Positions 49,856-60,247 of a DNA stretch of 64,000 nt are shown piece by piece (the stretch's first letter is position 1; the number at the start of each line of letters is the position of its first letter). The DNA lies in NCBI GenBank assembly GCA_019454045.1, contig SKCR01034760.1, positions 18,699 through 82,698 on the forward strand, read 5' to 3'. The notes under the pieces were generated by a model, which was given only the letters and a program-made list of their open reading frames with translations, was not told the DNA's origin and ran no database searches. Position numbers and translations under genes: made by a program. This DNA is from Zanthoxylum bungeanum (lineage: Eukaryota; Streptophyta; Magnoliopsida; Sapindales; Rutaceae).

Positions 49856-50250
49856 AACACTTGTGAATGTGACTCTAAGTTTTTTTATATAGATAGGGTA
49901 AAATGGAGGGTTTCCTAGTGCAAAACGGGCTTAAAAACGCGTCCAAAATAACCTACTTACGCACAGGCGTTTGAACACCGCAAGAATGCTTGTCGAACGC
50001 GCACTGTTCCGCAAACTCGTTCGAACGTAGTTTCAAATGCACCTCGAACGCGAACACACTAGAAGGTTTCGTTCAAACGAAATGATGAACACACTACGCA
50101 CGAGAACCTTCTGACAAGTTTCGTTCGAACCTAAATACGAAAGTGATACGAATGTCACTCGTTCGAATGCAAACACGAACGCAACACTAACGCATATCTG
50201 ATTCCTTCACGCACAATTTGTCAAATACTAGTACAATTGCTCCGAGATCT
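49856..50250. other. Intergenic patch rich in TTCGAAC palindromes
   Basis: No gene. Between 49,990 and 50,200 there are repeated CGTTCGAAC-type motifs, including the palindrome CGTTCGAACG (50,018-50,027) and the hairpin TTTCGTTCAAACGAAA (50,067-50,082). AGAAGGTT (50,061-50,068) has an inverted partner near 50,103. Origin not recognised. The first 40 bases may be the last trace of Cop-X. Confidence 0.6.
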
Positions 50251-50620
50251 TCAAGACTCATTACAACTCAATTGAATTTATTTTATTACGGACATTATCA
50301 ACAAATATGGAACTAACATACCATAGTAGAAAATGAAAGGAAAATAAATATTTCACTATCTCTTGATAAAGTATAATGAAATCCTATTTATATAAGTATT
50401 ATATAAAGTTAAATTAGGAAAATAAATAAAGATAATCAAATCATAAATCTTAAGGATTCCATAATCATTTTTATAGAGATTTCATGATCATATCTCGAAT
50501 ATTGCAGAGATTGTGGAGAATTAACTTGAATGATAATGTCATTTTAACCGTTGGAGCAGTAATTTTCTTCAATATTTTCCGTTAAAATTCAATTATGCTA
50601 CTGACCCCTACCCTCACTAG
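50251..50620. other. Intergenic, nothing recognised
   Basis: AT-rich sequence with no open frame, repeat or RNA gene that I can support. Confidence 0.6.
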
Positions 50621-50622
50621 AG

Positions 50623-50806
50623 TTGTTAAGAACTCTAAACTCCAAATGCTTAATAAAGGGTTTGAAGAGATTAAGATGAAATATGATAAAATATTTGATG
50701 AGTTCTATGCTTAATTAAATGACATAGTTAATTCAAATTTCAATGTAGGTGAGATAATCCCTTCTAACAGGATTATTAGAAAAGTCTTGAGGTCTTTATT
50801 TTAAGT
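50623..50806 (+). pseudogene. Fragment of a copia-type gag (UBN2-like)
   Basis: One frame reads KLQMLNKGFEEIKM, then an FDEFYA segment, a stop, LNDIVNSNF and IIRKVLRSL. This order (LQ...F..LKM, a middle ..D.V., then ..VLRSL) is typical of the gag polypeptide of copia retrotransposons (UBN2 family). Both ends are lost; the sequence decays before the SINE at 50,909. It does not match the Cop-1 to Cop-4 gag, so it comes from a different family. Confidence 0.65.
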
Positions 50807-50908
50807 TAAATCAGATGATCATACCGAGAATTAATTTGAAACCTTTGATAAGTCTTTGCTCGATTAAATCTCGTATGTTGATTTTTTTTTCTTTTTATTA
50901 CTAATATT

Positions 50909-51083
50909 GGATGTGGTATGATGGTGTAAGGTTTAAGATTTCACATTGAGATCCTGAGTTCGAATTCATGAAGTGCGTTTCTTGTAAGAGCCTTGAACAG
51001 TCTGAGGTTTTACCTGTTCCGCTTAAACTTGAAAGAGATGGTTTGACAGTGAGATTTCCAATGATTTCAAAAAAAAAAAAAAA
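50909..51083 (+). mobile_element. SINE copy 1
   Basis: About 175 bp. It has a tRNA-like head with an A-box-like TGGTATGATGGTG and a B-box-like GAGTTCGAATTC about 35 bases later, a body with TTTCTTGTAAGAG and TCCGCTTAAA, a TTTGACAGTGAGATTTCCAA end and a poly(A) of 15. The body and tail match the SINE copies at 62,093-62,257 and 62,824-62,945. No clear TSD. Confidence 0.78.
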
Positions 51084-52630
51084 TTATATATTTTACTTAA
51101 TACAGTTGTTATGTGCTTTGATTAGACTTGAGGGTGAGTATTTTTAGGTTTAGTTATAATATTATAGCACTTGTTTTAAAATATCATAGTTAGTTTTTAA
51201 TTTCGCATTATTTATACATATTCTCCCAAAAATGTATTAGGATTAAAATTGTTGAACTTTCACATTTTTTTTCTTTTGTAAAAATTAAAATTTACCCTAG
51301 ACGATGACACTGGATAATGTAAGATCGATCCTTCAACGTATTTTGGGAAAGCTCTTAATTCTCGTATTTTTCATTTTACACATAAATATGCGATTAGAAT
51401 GTTTATCATGTAAACAAAAGAAGACATTACAATATACCCAAAAGTTAGGTGAGCTTTTTATGTCGGTGGTTCAAATAAATTGTTCGTTGTATGTTAATCA
51501 AGGGGCATTTATTTTTTATCCCAAAATCACTAAGCGTGCATTTAACGTTGAGTATTGTCAGAGAATATGAGGTAAAAATTAGGGAATAAATATTAGAATA
51601 TAAATTATCATTAAAAAAAATAAGTTAATGTTGTGATATAAGTATTAATGCTAATAGTAAAGTAGGTGTTTAACATAACATCGAAACGTTAGCGTTAACG
51701 CTCTAGCAATACTCTATCAAATATTGGGTAAGAGATGCTCAATTAACTCAAGAAGATTTTTTTTTATCCATATGATTTTTTAATCAATTTATGATTATTG
51801 ACCTCCTCATTATCTCTTATTATCTCCTAATTAATGATCCGTTTTCCTTTATATTTATGAATCATTATTTTAAGAATTATGATTGTTAACCTATAAAAAA
51901 AAAAAAAATTATCTATGTCATTTGTATTTTGTACACTTAATATATGAATATAAAAAAAATAAGAGAATGAGTTCTCATAATTGAAAAAGATGAGTTGTAT
52001 ATTTTGTGCGTTAATTATTAAACCTTTTTTTTTTTTTTTTTTTTTTTGCATTCAGTACTCTGTGTTATTTTTAAATAATCGTGCAACTGTGCAAGGATCT
52101 ATTTCCCGTTTATCAAATTAAAATAAATCATGGTTTAATTGAAGTGGCAATCAGCGCATGAAACCTGTGAGATTAAAAACTTGCTTCTTCTTTTTTTCCT
52201 AAATCTTAATTTAAAAATTAAATAATGTTCTATGGAAAAAAAAATAATTCAACGAAAAAAAGAGTTAGAAATGTACTTTGTTTATAAGAGATTGATTCAG
52301 AATTTAGATCAGTTCTATTTAAACTTTCATATTTTCTATATCCAAACTATAATCACAATATTTAAAATTCTGCATACACGTAAAATCCATACCTAAACTT
52401 TCATCAACGAACTCTTCTCAAATTTAAACTTCCATAAGGCCGAAATCGATGAGTCACACATACAAAACAATCCTGACCGTTTTCATTAAAGTAAACATAT
52501 TTTTTTCTAATAAGATATTGAATTAATTATTCATAAAAACCCATAAACATATTACAGATGCCTACGACTATACATAATCAAAATAAGTGAAGCAAAAATT
52601 AGAATCATTTTCATAACGTACAATAATAGT
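51084..52630. other. Intergenic, AT-rich
   Basis: No supported gene. The 88-codon frame at 51,304-51,570 has no recognisable domain and no neighbouring exon signals. Contains poly(A)/poly(T) runs at 51,896-51,908 and 52,025-52,047. Confidence 0.6.
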
Positions 52631-52639
52631 TTGTTATTG

Positions 52640-53105
52640 AGAACTGTCACAGGTACATTTTACCAAAATCACATTGAACTCAGCCATAATCATATTTTAT
52701 TTAAATCATATTGAGCTCAATCATAATCATATTTTATCTAAAGCACATTAAGTTTGGTCACAGTCACATTTTACCTAAATCACATTGAACTCAATCAAAT
52801 TAAAGCTCATTCACAATTACATTTTACCTAATTCAAATTTTACCAAAATCACATTGAGCTCAATCAAAGTTACAATAATTTTAGTCACAAACACAAGCAC
52901 ATCGAGCTCAGTCATAGTCATATTGACCTAAGTAACAATCACAATAATATTGAGCCCAACCACAAATTACATTTTACCTAAATCATATTAAACTCAGTCT
53001 CATACCCGTATTAATCTCAATCACACGCATAGTCATATTAAACTTAGTCACAATAACATTGAGCACAGTCATAGTCATATTTTACCTAAGTCAGGTTGCG
53101 CTCAA
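52640..53105 (+). repeat. Degenerate tandem repeat based on TCACATTGAGCTCAATCA
   Basis: About 15 imperfect repetitions of elements such as CACATTGAACTCAATCA, AATCACATTTTACCTAAATC and AGTCATAGTCATATT. Spacing is irregular (about 30-45 bp), so this is an old, scrambled array rather than a clean satellite. Confidence 0.75.
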
Positions 53106-54426
53106 TCTGTTTGCACTAAAATCAAGCTAAGACTAATAAAATTAGGCCAAGATCTATTTCCTTTTTAGAAGCTCATTCTTTAAATTAATTAGGAAACTAT
53201 AAATTAATCAAGAAATTACAAATTAATCAGGAAATTAATGAGCCCAGGAGAGCAAGCCACTTCCTGCCCGAACCATTCCTCCATAAACGCATGCTTCCTA
53301 AAATATCCATAAAGTGGAACATGAGAATTTGAGGAATTATATTTCAGAATCCATAAATTCAGTGGGGGAATTCCTAAAAAGAGGCCTCGTGACTAACATC
53401 ACTCAACAAGCCTACTTTAATTATTTTATCATGGTAGTAAAATCCTTTTCAACCTTTCCTCTGTAATTAAAAAATTATTTAATTTCAAAATTTTTTATCA
53501 TTTTCAATATTTCTTAATTCCTTGTCTATATTAGAATCCTCCTAGAGTTCGGATGAAATTATTAGAATCCTCTTAGAGAACTACCTAAATTTTTTACAAT
53601 CGTTTGATTAGAAGTCGGTCTTTAATTCATTTACTTAGAGAACTACCTAAGTCGGTCTTTAATTCTTTTGGAGCCAACAATCACAATCACATTAAATCTA
53701 GTGATAATCACATTGAAAGCAATTATTAATGACTGTAATTCAACATAATATTGAAACACTGTAGCAAGTATTTGTAACGAAAAAATTTTCAATTACATAA
53801 ATATTTTCTTTCACTGCGGTACCCTGTAGAACTCATATATATAAAATTTGGGAAGGGATAACCTTATAGAACAACACATAAATAAAATGTCAACTTTTTT
53901 TAGAAATATGATTGAATCTGAGGAAAGTCCCTCAATCAAACAACAAACTGGCTAAAATTTAATAATGCTAGCCATATATTTTGAAAAAACAGTTTGCATT
54001 TTGTTATGGCTATAATAAAAAATATATATATATTAGAAAATTAAAATAAGCATGGAAAGATTTGTTTTTCCCAATGATAATAAAAGAAGAAAAGAAAAAG
54101 GATTGAAAATCATTTTGGAGAAACAACAAAAGACCTCAGTAAGCTCACGTGCTTTGTCACGTGTTGTTATGATAGAAACTTTACATGCATCCTAATTTTT
54201 TCTCTTGTTTTGATAATTACCAGATGAATTTTAGTGAGATTTATTTCCCTTCAAGAGTTTTTTTGTTTTGCTTACTCGCCGCATAGATCATTATGAATGA
54301 GCTTTGTACTTGGGTGATTTTTGCTGATATTTAAATTGACATTTATATCCTTGGTCAATTACATAGAAGCTCTCAGTTGGAAATCTCCTCATCGGAAATC
54401 TCTCTTTCAGACAAAAGAAACACCGG
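53106..54426. other. Intergenic downstream of APE2
   Basis: No gene. A short duplication of CTTAGAGAACTACCTAA occurs near 53,570-53,655. Two CACGTG G-boxes at 54,146-54,163 are listed separately. The APE2 3' UTR lies in the right part of this stretch (below 54,427), but I cannot fix its end. Confidence 0.6.
54146..54163. promoter_or_regulatory. Paired G-boxes (CACGTG x2)
   Basis: CACGTG at 54,146-54,151 and 54,158-54,163, 12 bp apart, so nearly one helical turn. G-boxes are known targets of plant bZIP and bHLH factors. The pair lies about 260 bp beyond the APE2 stop codon, and no gene start is visible nearby; significance is unproven. Confidence 0.35.
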
Positions 54427-57400
54427 TCACTTTTTCTTGGACTTCAAAGATGCCCATTTGAAGTAGCCACAGTTTGCTTCTGGATTAGATGCAGGTCCCT
54501 GTATGAACAAAGACCAAAAAAGAAAATATATTAGCTCATATGTCCACCTTCCAAGAGCTCGCGCCAACGGCATATCTAGAAGAAAGAAATTTGGAAGCAA
54601 CAAACTAATCATAGCTAACCCTAACAATCAGAGAAATATATGGAGCACAACAAATGGTAGCCAGCGCTTTTCTGCACTTCAATAGGGCACCACAGAGCAG
54701 TCCTTGTTGAGTGGACCATAACTAAACCATCTACACTAAGAATTCTATCCTAATCATCAAATAATCTGATGTGCTTACTTAAACAATATAAAACTCATAC
54801 CAAGTGGCACTGCTGATCCTGCGGAATCAAGGTAGTAAGGGATGTCTTAGATATCGACTCACTTGTATTTCACATAAACTACCGCTTTCAAAACTAACAA
54901 ACGTGTGCGCTTGTCAGTCTTAAGACTTACAGCTTTACATGCTTAGCCCATATTTCAGAATAACTAATATGAAAACTTACCCAACATGTCAAAAATAATT
55001 GAGAAGTGAACCTAAATAAGAGACTAAGCTGTAAGTAAGTATACTCGTTCTTTTTCCTGATGCTAACTGTCATGCTCTGAACAGAATTCAGTGAACTGCC
55101 AGGCAATTAACGGTTATTTACTTCTATTAATGAAAAGAATAAATGTTTTTCTTTCTTTACAGCTCAGAATTCTTTCTTGCTTCATAACACGAGCTGTGAC
55201 TTAATAAATACCCTGGGGAGATTAATTTAGTAATGAATACTAAGAGCATGAAATACCTCAGCTCGAGTGCACACATAAAATCTGCGACCAAATGTCGGAC
55301 CTGGTTTCTTCACAACTCGAGCAACACAAGGTTCTTTGTGGCCCTTGCAAAGAGGTATACTATTCTCCATGAGTTGTTGTATCCTTCGCCATTCCAGTAA
55401 AGCAACTTTATTTCTCTCGCTGTCCAAAGAACGTTTGCCATCTAGTTCAGCTTGATCCTGTGAGCACACACTTGAGTTCACCTCATGCAGCTCATGGCCA
55501 CTGCAATTGTAATCTGTCACAGTTTTATTGGAATGATGATGAGACTTGGAGACTTCTTCCTGACTAAGTGAAGTATCAGTAATAGAATTGTTAACGCCAT
55601 GGCGAAAATTTGAACTATTCTGAAAAAACGACTTCAGAGAGAGTTGGCCAAGTTGACTTTTTCTTGCTCTTTTCTTGGCACTGTCACCAGTAATTGGAGA
55701 AATATGCTTACTGCTCCCCGATGTAATTGTTGTTTGATCAACCCCATTAGCACTATCTCTACAGTTCTCAATTGTTTTTGTAAATTCTCCTTCAGGCTTT
55801 TTGTTTGAAGAACAATAATCATCCAGGAGAATGCCAGAATCATAGTTGTCGAGTGATCTATCAACATTCTCATTGCAGTCTGAGTTAGTTTGAGCCGAAA
55901 GTGAACCACAGGACTCGTATGATTTCCCTAGTTTAGCAACTTCACGTTTCTTTAACACAGACGCTGCACAATACCAAGGGCTAAGTGAATTTGTTGGGTA
56001 AGAAAAAAGAAGAAGCTGCTTATGTAACAAAATTTGTGGCTGCATATTCACAAGTACACACTAACATATCAAAACCAATACATAACCTAAGAAAAGCCAA
56101 ATATCATGCTATATACTTGTATGTTTGGGATTGTGGTCTCAAAAAAGTGGTTATTTGCTAATCTAATCCCAATTACGTTTGAATAATCAATTTTTTTTTT
56201 GTATCAAATATAGTTTATTTGAGTTGTTCTTTTTGACTACTACAATGAATATCATCAAATAAGTGTTAATCAAACATAATTGGCAAGTAGATTCTCAAAT
56301 AAGTGATTATTTGAGAATCTATCATAATCCCAAACATGCACTAAAGTGTCTAAAAATGTTTAACGCTTTATATCATCCCATATGTTTGGGATTGAGGTGG
56401 ATTCTCAAAAAATTGATTATTTGCTAATCTAATCCCAATTATGTTTGGATAATCAAATTATTTTTTATCAAATATAGTTGATTTGAGTTGCTCTTTTAGG
56501 CTATTACAATGAGTATCATCAAATAAGTGATAATCAAAGATAATTTGCAAGTAAATTCTCAAATAAGTGATTATTTGAGAATCTATCACAATCCCAAACA
56601 TGCACTAAAATGTCTAAAAATGTTTACCGCTTTATATCATCCCACATGTTTGGGATTGTGGTGGATTCTCAAAAAAGTGATTATTTGCTAATCTAATCCC
56701 AATTATGTTTGAAAAATAAAATTATTTTTTTATCAAATATAGTTGATTTGAGTTGTTCTTTTAGACTATTATAATGAATATCATCGAATAAGTGATAATC
56801 AAACATAATTTGCAAGTAGATTCTCAAATGAGTGATTTATTTGAGAATCTATCACAATCTCAAACATGCACTAAAGTGTCTAAAAATGTTTACCGCTTTA
56901 TATCATCCCATAAATTAGTAAATCATATAAAAAATAAATATCTGATTTTAAAGAGTATAATCCAAAACATGAGAAAGCTCTCACCAAGTGTTTGCTGAAG
57001 ACCATGAATTATAGGAAGATATCTAGAAGCTAAAGATGGAGTGCTATGTTGAGGAATTTCAGGAACTTCGCCTAAACCCGTATAAACAGGAGCATGGTCT
57101 GAACCTTCTAATTTAACGTTCATCCCTCCTTTCCACCTGTAACTGGAAACAGCTTCAGTTACTGACTAAAATAGCAATAACCACACTGACCTAGTACATT
57201 AATCTATTAAGAAATCTAGCTACCTTGGTGTATTTCCTGGTTTCCAACGTTTATACTCTATCAATATGTCACACTCATTAACGTGGCAAGTTACAAAGTT
57301 ATGGCCTTGCAGGTCTTGCTTTTGATGTAGACATGGTCCGGCACAAAGAATATGGTCAATTCTTGTTCCATAATTGAATTGTTCAGCACCTGTACTCGTT

Positions 57401-59252
57401 GGCCAGCATGTGTATGCTTCTCTTCTGTAGAATAATGGTAACAGACAAGAAAAATGAGGTCATCATGCAAGAAAGGTGGTCAAAAAATTCCGACAATATT
57501 AGTGAACACTGATATTGAGATTGAAGCTAATAGTCATCCAAATTCATAACATTGCGACAAAATAGGATCTTTTTTCTAGTAAGTCATAGTAAAGAATCAT
57601 TCAGTGATTGGCAATAGTGGTGCTGATATAAAGTATTTTCGAAACAAATAGGTTTGGGGAATTCAGAAAATGAAATGAAATTTAAACCAATAAAGGCATC
57701 CATCGTCATCAAGCAAGAAAAAACTCAATCTAATGTTCAATTTTACATTAAAATCATGCAAGGATACCATAAGTGGTTATTCATCTGATTGAAAACCCAC
57801 CCTAAAAGCTTAAATTATTGGGAAAAATAACCCTACAATGATTTGAAGCCATCTCAAACACAATTCAGTAAAAATTTTGATTCCCTAACATCATCACTTT
57901 ACATCAATTAAGGTATATCCAAAGTCAGTTCAAGTCCTAAACCTCTCAGGATGTTTTGATCTGAAAACATCGAGGAAAGAGCCACCAGATTCCACAAGCA
58001 TAGATCTAAACCAACTTCTGAACCTGCAAAACAATTTGTGAAAAAAAATACTATACACTTGTCATTACTTGTAAAACGGTATAAAGTTATGTTAATGACA
58101 GTCAGACAATGCCAAAACGGAAATAAAACAAGCACTGCAAAAAAAACCAGTCATCAGCTTACTCGTTTTTCTCAAAATCTGGTCCCGCATCACACCGATC
58201 TATAGCAGCAGGAGCAATATTGAGATCGCCCACAACAAAAATCCTTCTCCCTTGACACAGGAGAAACTCCCATCTTTTCTACATCAAATATTACCAATAT
58301 CAAACAAATCATACCATATTAAATTATCACGTTTGCTGATTATTTTATTTTTTTCACATGCTCGCCTCATTAACAAGTCATCCACCATAAATAAAAAAAA
58401 AAAAAGTAAAAAGTATAAAATTTATATAAGAGCTGTATTAGAGCTAATTAAATGCAAACACAGAAGGAAAAGAAATCAAATACCTGTAATATATGGAAAA
58501 ACTGAAGCTTAAACTGAATTCTAACCGTATCCTCGCTATCAGCTCGAGGCCCATACACATTGAATAGAACTGAACAATTGCAACATAAATTCAATCACTA
58601 AGTTGTAAACAGAATTCAAAGTATCTTTTGCATTATCAACAAATATCATATTCATAACTTACAAAAATGTCCATGATCTGTAATAACACACCGTCCCTCA
58701 CTATCAATTTTCAGAAGCTCATCTTTTGAAAAGTCTTCAAGACCTTCCGCAATTTTACTTCCAGAAGCTTCTAGAACGCCAGTGAAGCCCTCCTCTGCAG
58801 CCACTGGCAACGCCACTTCAGTGCTCGAAAATGCCGATTTCACACGGCAAAATGTCGCCACACCTGACGTAATTTTAAAATGAAACTACGTTCAAAAGGA
58901 AAGTAACGTCGTATTTGGTTGAGGAAATTTAACAAACAGCTTACCGGAATAGCCAGATCGGCCTTTATCAGAGGTACGTGTACATGAAAAGAACGATTCG
59001 TATCCATCGGCCATTACTAAATCTGATTTCAAATCCTGTCTTCTTAATTTTGTTTCCTGTTTTAGTTAAAAATGATTGAAATTAAACAAATTTAGGGTAA
59101 AAAAATTGGAAACAAAAAGTGAAAAAAGGGGGATGAATGTGAACCTGGAAGCAGATGATATCGGCATCGAAAGAGTCGAGTAATTTTCGAAGAGAGCCGA
59201 ATTGAGAGACGCGTTGCCGGAGGCCGTTTACGTTGTAAGTTACAATCTTCAT
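54427..59252 (-). CDS. APE2: DNA-(apurinic or apyrimidinic site) endonuclease 2, ten exons
   Basis: Nuclear base-excision and single-strand-break repair enzyme; AP endonuclease, 3'-5' exonuclease and 3'-phosphodiesterase in this family. My splice model: exons 59,145-59,252; 58,945-59,056; 58,663-58,863; 58,484-58,569; 58,163-58,278; 57,943-58,023; 57,224-57,424; 56,985-57,136; 55,257-55,963; 54,427-54,498, all GT-AG, 611 residues in frame. The EEP domain spans about residues 1-320: NVNG (N7), E37 (ETK), NVYG (Y146), GDLN (D187, N189), DHIL (D258), SDHAPVY (D315, H316), so all expected catalytic residues are present. PIP box QLSLKSFF at 459-466 (PCNA binding). GRF zinc finger at about 556-604 with C558, H561, C584, C598. 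A low-complexity linker joins the domains. The start is chosen because [10 protein letters not shown] begins the fold. Longer than human APE2 (518 aa). Looks intact and functional. Confidence 0.95.
56121..56910. repeat. Tandem array of three MITE-plus-flank units in APE2 intron 8
   Basis: Three MITE copies at 56,121-56,340, 56,382-56,604 and 56,646-56,870. Each starts ATGTTTGGGATTG and ends with its inverted form CAATCCCAAACAT (last copy CAATCTCAAACAT), with long terminal inverted repeats extending into TTCTCAAA and TGATTATTTG. Each is followed by a nearly identical 41-bp non-MITE spacer with TCTAAAAATGTTTA and TATATCATCCCA. The unit (261-264 bp) was therefore duplicated in tandem after insertion. 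The superfamily is not certain; the TGTTTGG end resembles Tourist-like ends. Confidence 0.85.
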
Positions 59253-59566
59253 CGTTCAGCGACCTGCTCCGTTTGCCCACACATTACAAGAGCAAGGCTA
59301 CCGGTTCTCCCTGTTTCGCAACTCCGCCGGTGGTGATACTTGACAGGATGAAAACGATGTCGTATAAGGTTTCTATTGTGAGGACAAAATTACCCTAGCG
59401 GCGTTGCAATAATTGATTAATTCCGAATAGGGGTAATTAACATCAAACTCATAGGTACTTTAAAAAAAATTCTACCACAATGATCTTAATAAAATCATAA
59501 ATAAATATATAGTTTGTGATAAAAGATAATTTTGGGCCCAACAGAGACTTGACATATTTCTCCAAA
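59253..59566. promoter_or_regulatory. APE2 upstream region
   Basis: Holds the 5' UTR and presumed promoter of APE2. 59,270-59,400 is more GC-rich than its surroundings (CCGCCGG, GCGGCGTTG). I see no convincing TATA box and cannot place the transcription start. Confidence 0.4.
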
Positions 59567-59574
59567 TTAAGGAT

Positions 59575-59952
59575 TAGGAGTATTCACGGGTCGGGTTGGG
59601 TTTTTTAAAATTTTATGAGACCCAATCGAGTTGGGTCACGCTGAGGTAAAACCCGATCGAGTCTGGTCGGGTCAGCCAAACAAATTTAATTTTTTTTGAT
59701 GAATTACTTATTTTTAAATATAAATATTAGTTATTTTATGTTCCGAAAATTATCCTATATATAAGTTTCAAGACAAGAAAAGTGATAAATAAATGAAATA
59801 ATAGTAAAAACTTTAAAAAACAATAAATTTCTAGAAAAATAATAAAAATATTATAGAGTCGGGTCGGATTTTAAAGTCCAACCCGCAAATTTCAGGAAAA
59901 CCGCGAGGGTCGGGTCGAATTACGGGTTGACCCGAAAATTTGAACACCCCTA
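59575..59952. mobile_element. hAT-type MITE
   Basis: A 378-bp element with terminal inverted repeats TAGGAGTATTCACGGGTCGGG and (inverted right end) TAGGGGTGTTCA, and GGGTCGGGT-type subterminal repeats on both sides. Flanked by TTAAGGAT (59,567-59,574) and TCAAGGAT (59,953-59,960), an 8-bp TSD with one mismatch. 8-bp TSDs and TAGGGGTG-type ends fit hAT. No coding capacity. Confidence 0.83.
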
Positions 59953-59960
59953 TCAAGGAT

Positions 59961-60247
59961 GATCCATATAAGGGAAAAAATCACCCCACCACAAAACTTC
60001 TCATGAAGCCCTCCTTCATTCTATGGGATCCTATTCCCCAAAACTTATAAGGTTCCCCGGAAAACCTAAAGTCTTAAATAGGCCCCACCACAAACCCAGG
60101 CCCCTTGACGAAGATCCGACTCGAGAAAAAAACCAACATGTTGAGATCAAACCATGAGCATCAAGGTTACCCGCATGTGAGAATTAATTATCATAAGAAA
60201 CCGGAGGTTGCCCAACTAGCTTAGGACACATGGAAAGCTGGACCCGA
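59961..60247. other. Intergenic, nothing recognised
   Basis: C-rich plus strand without open frame. Together with 61,670-62,081 it may be a single older unit split by the hAT element below, but I do not recognise it. Confidence 0.45.

Noticed and set aside
50909..50990. tRNA gene suggested by A- and B-box-like motifs
   Set aside because: No cloverleaf can be formed; the motifs belong to the head of a SINE with a poly(A) tail.
51304..51570. 88-codon frame in AT-rich intergenic DNA
   Set aside because: No recognisable domain, no splice or neighbouring exon support, and the length is expected by chance.
55634..55909. 91-codon frame overlapping APE2 exon 9
   Set aside because: A shadow frame of the APE2 exon on the same strand.
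58252..58512. 86-codon plus-strand frame
   Set aside because: Lies across APE2 introns and exons on the opposite strand, with no homology.
59092..59280. 62-codon minus-strand frame over APE2 exon 1
   Set aside because: Different frame from the [10 protein letters not shown] start and runs through the exon 1 donor; the EEP frame is the real one.
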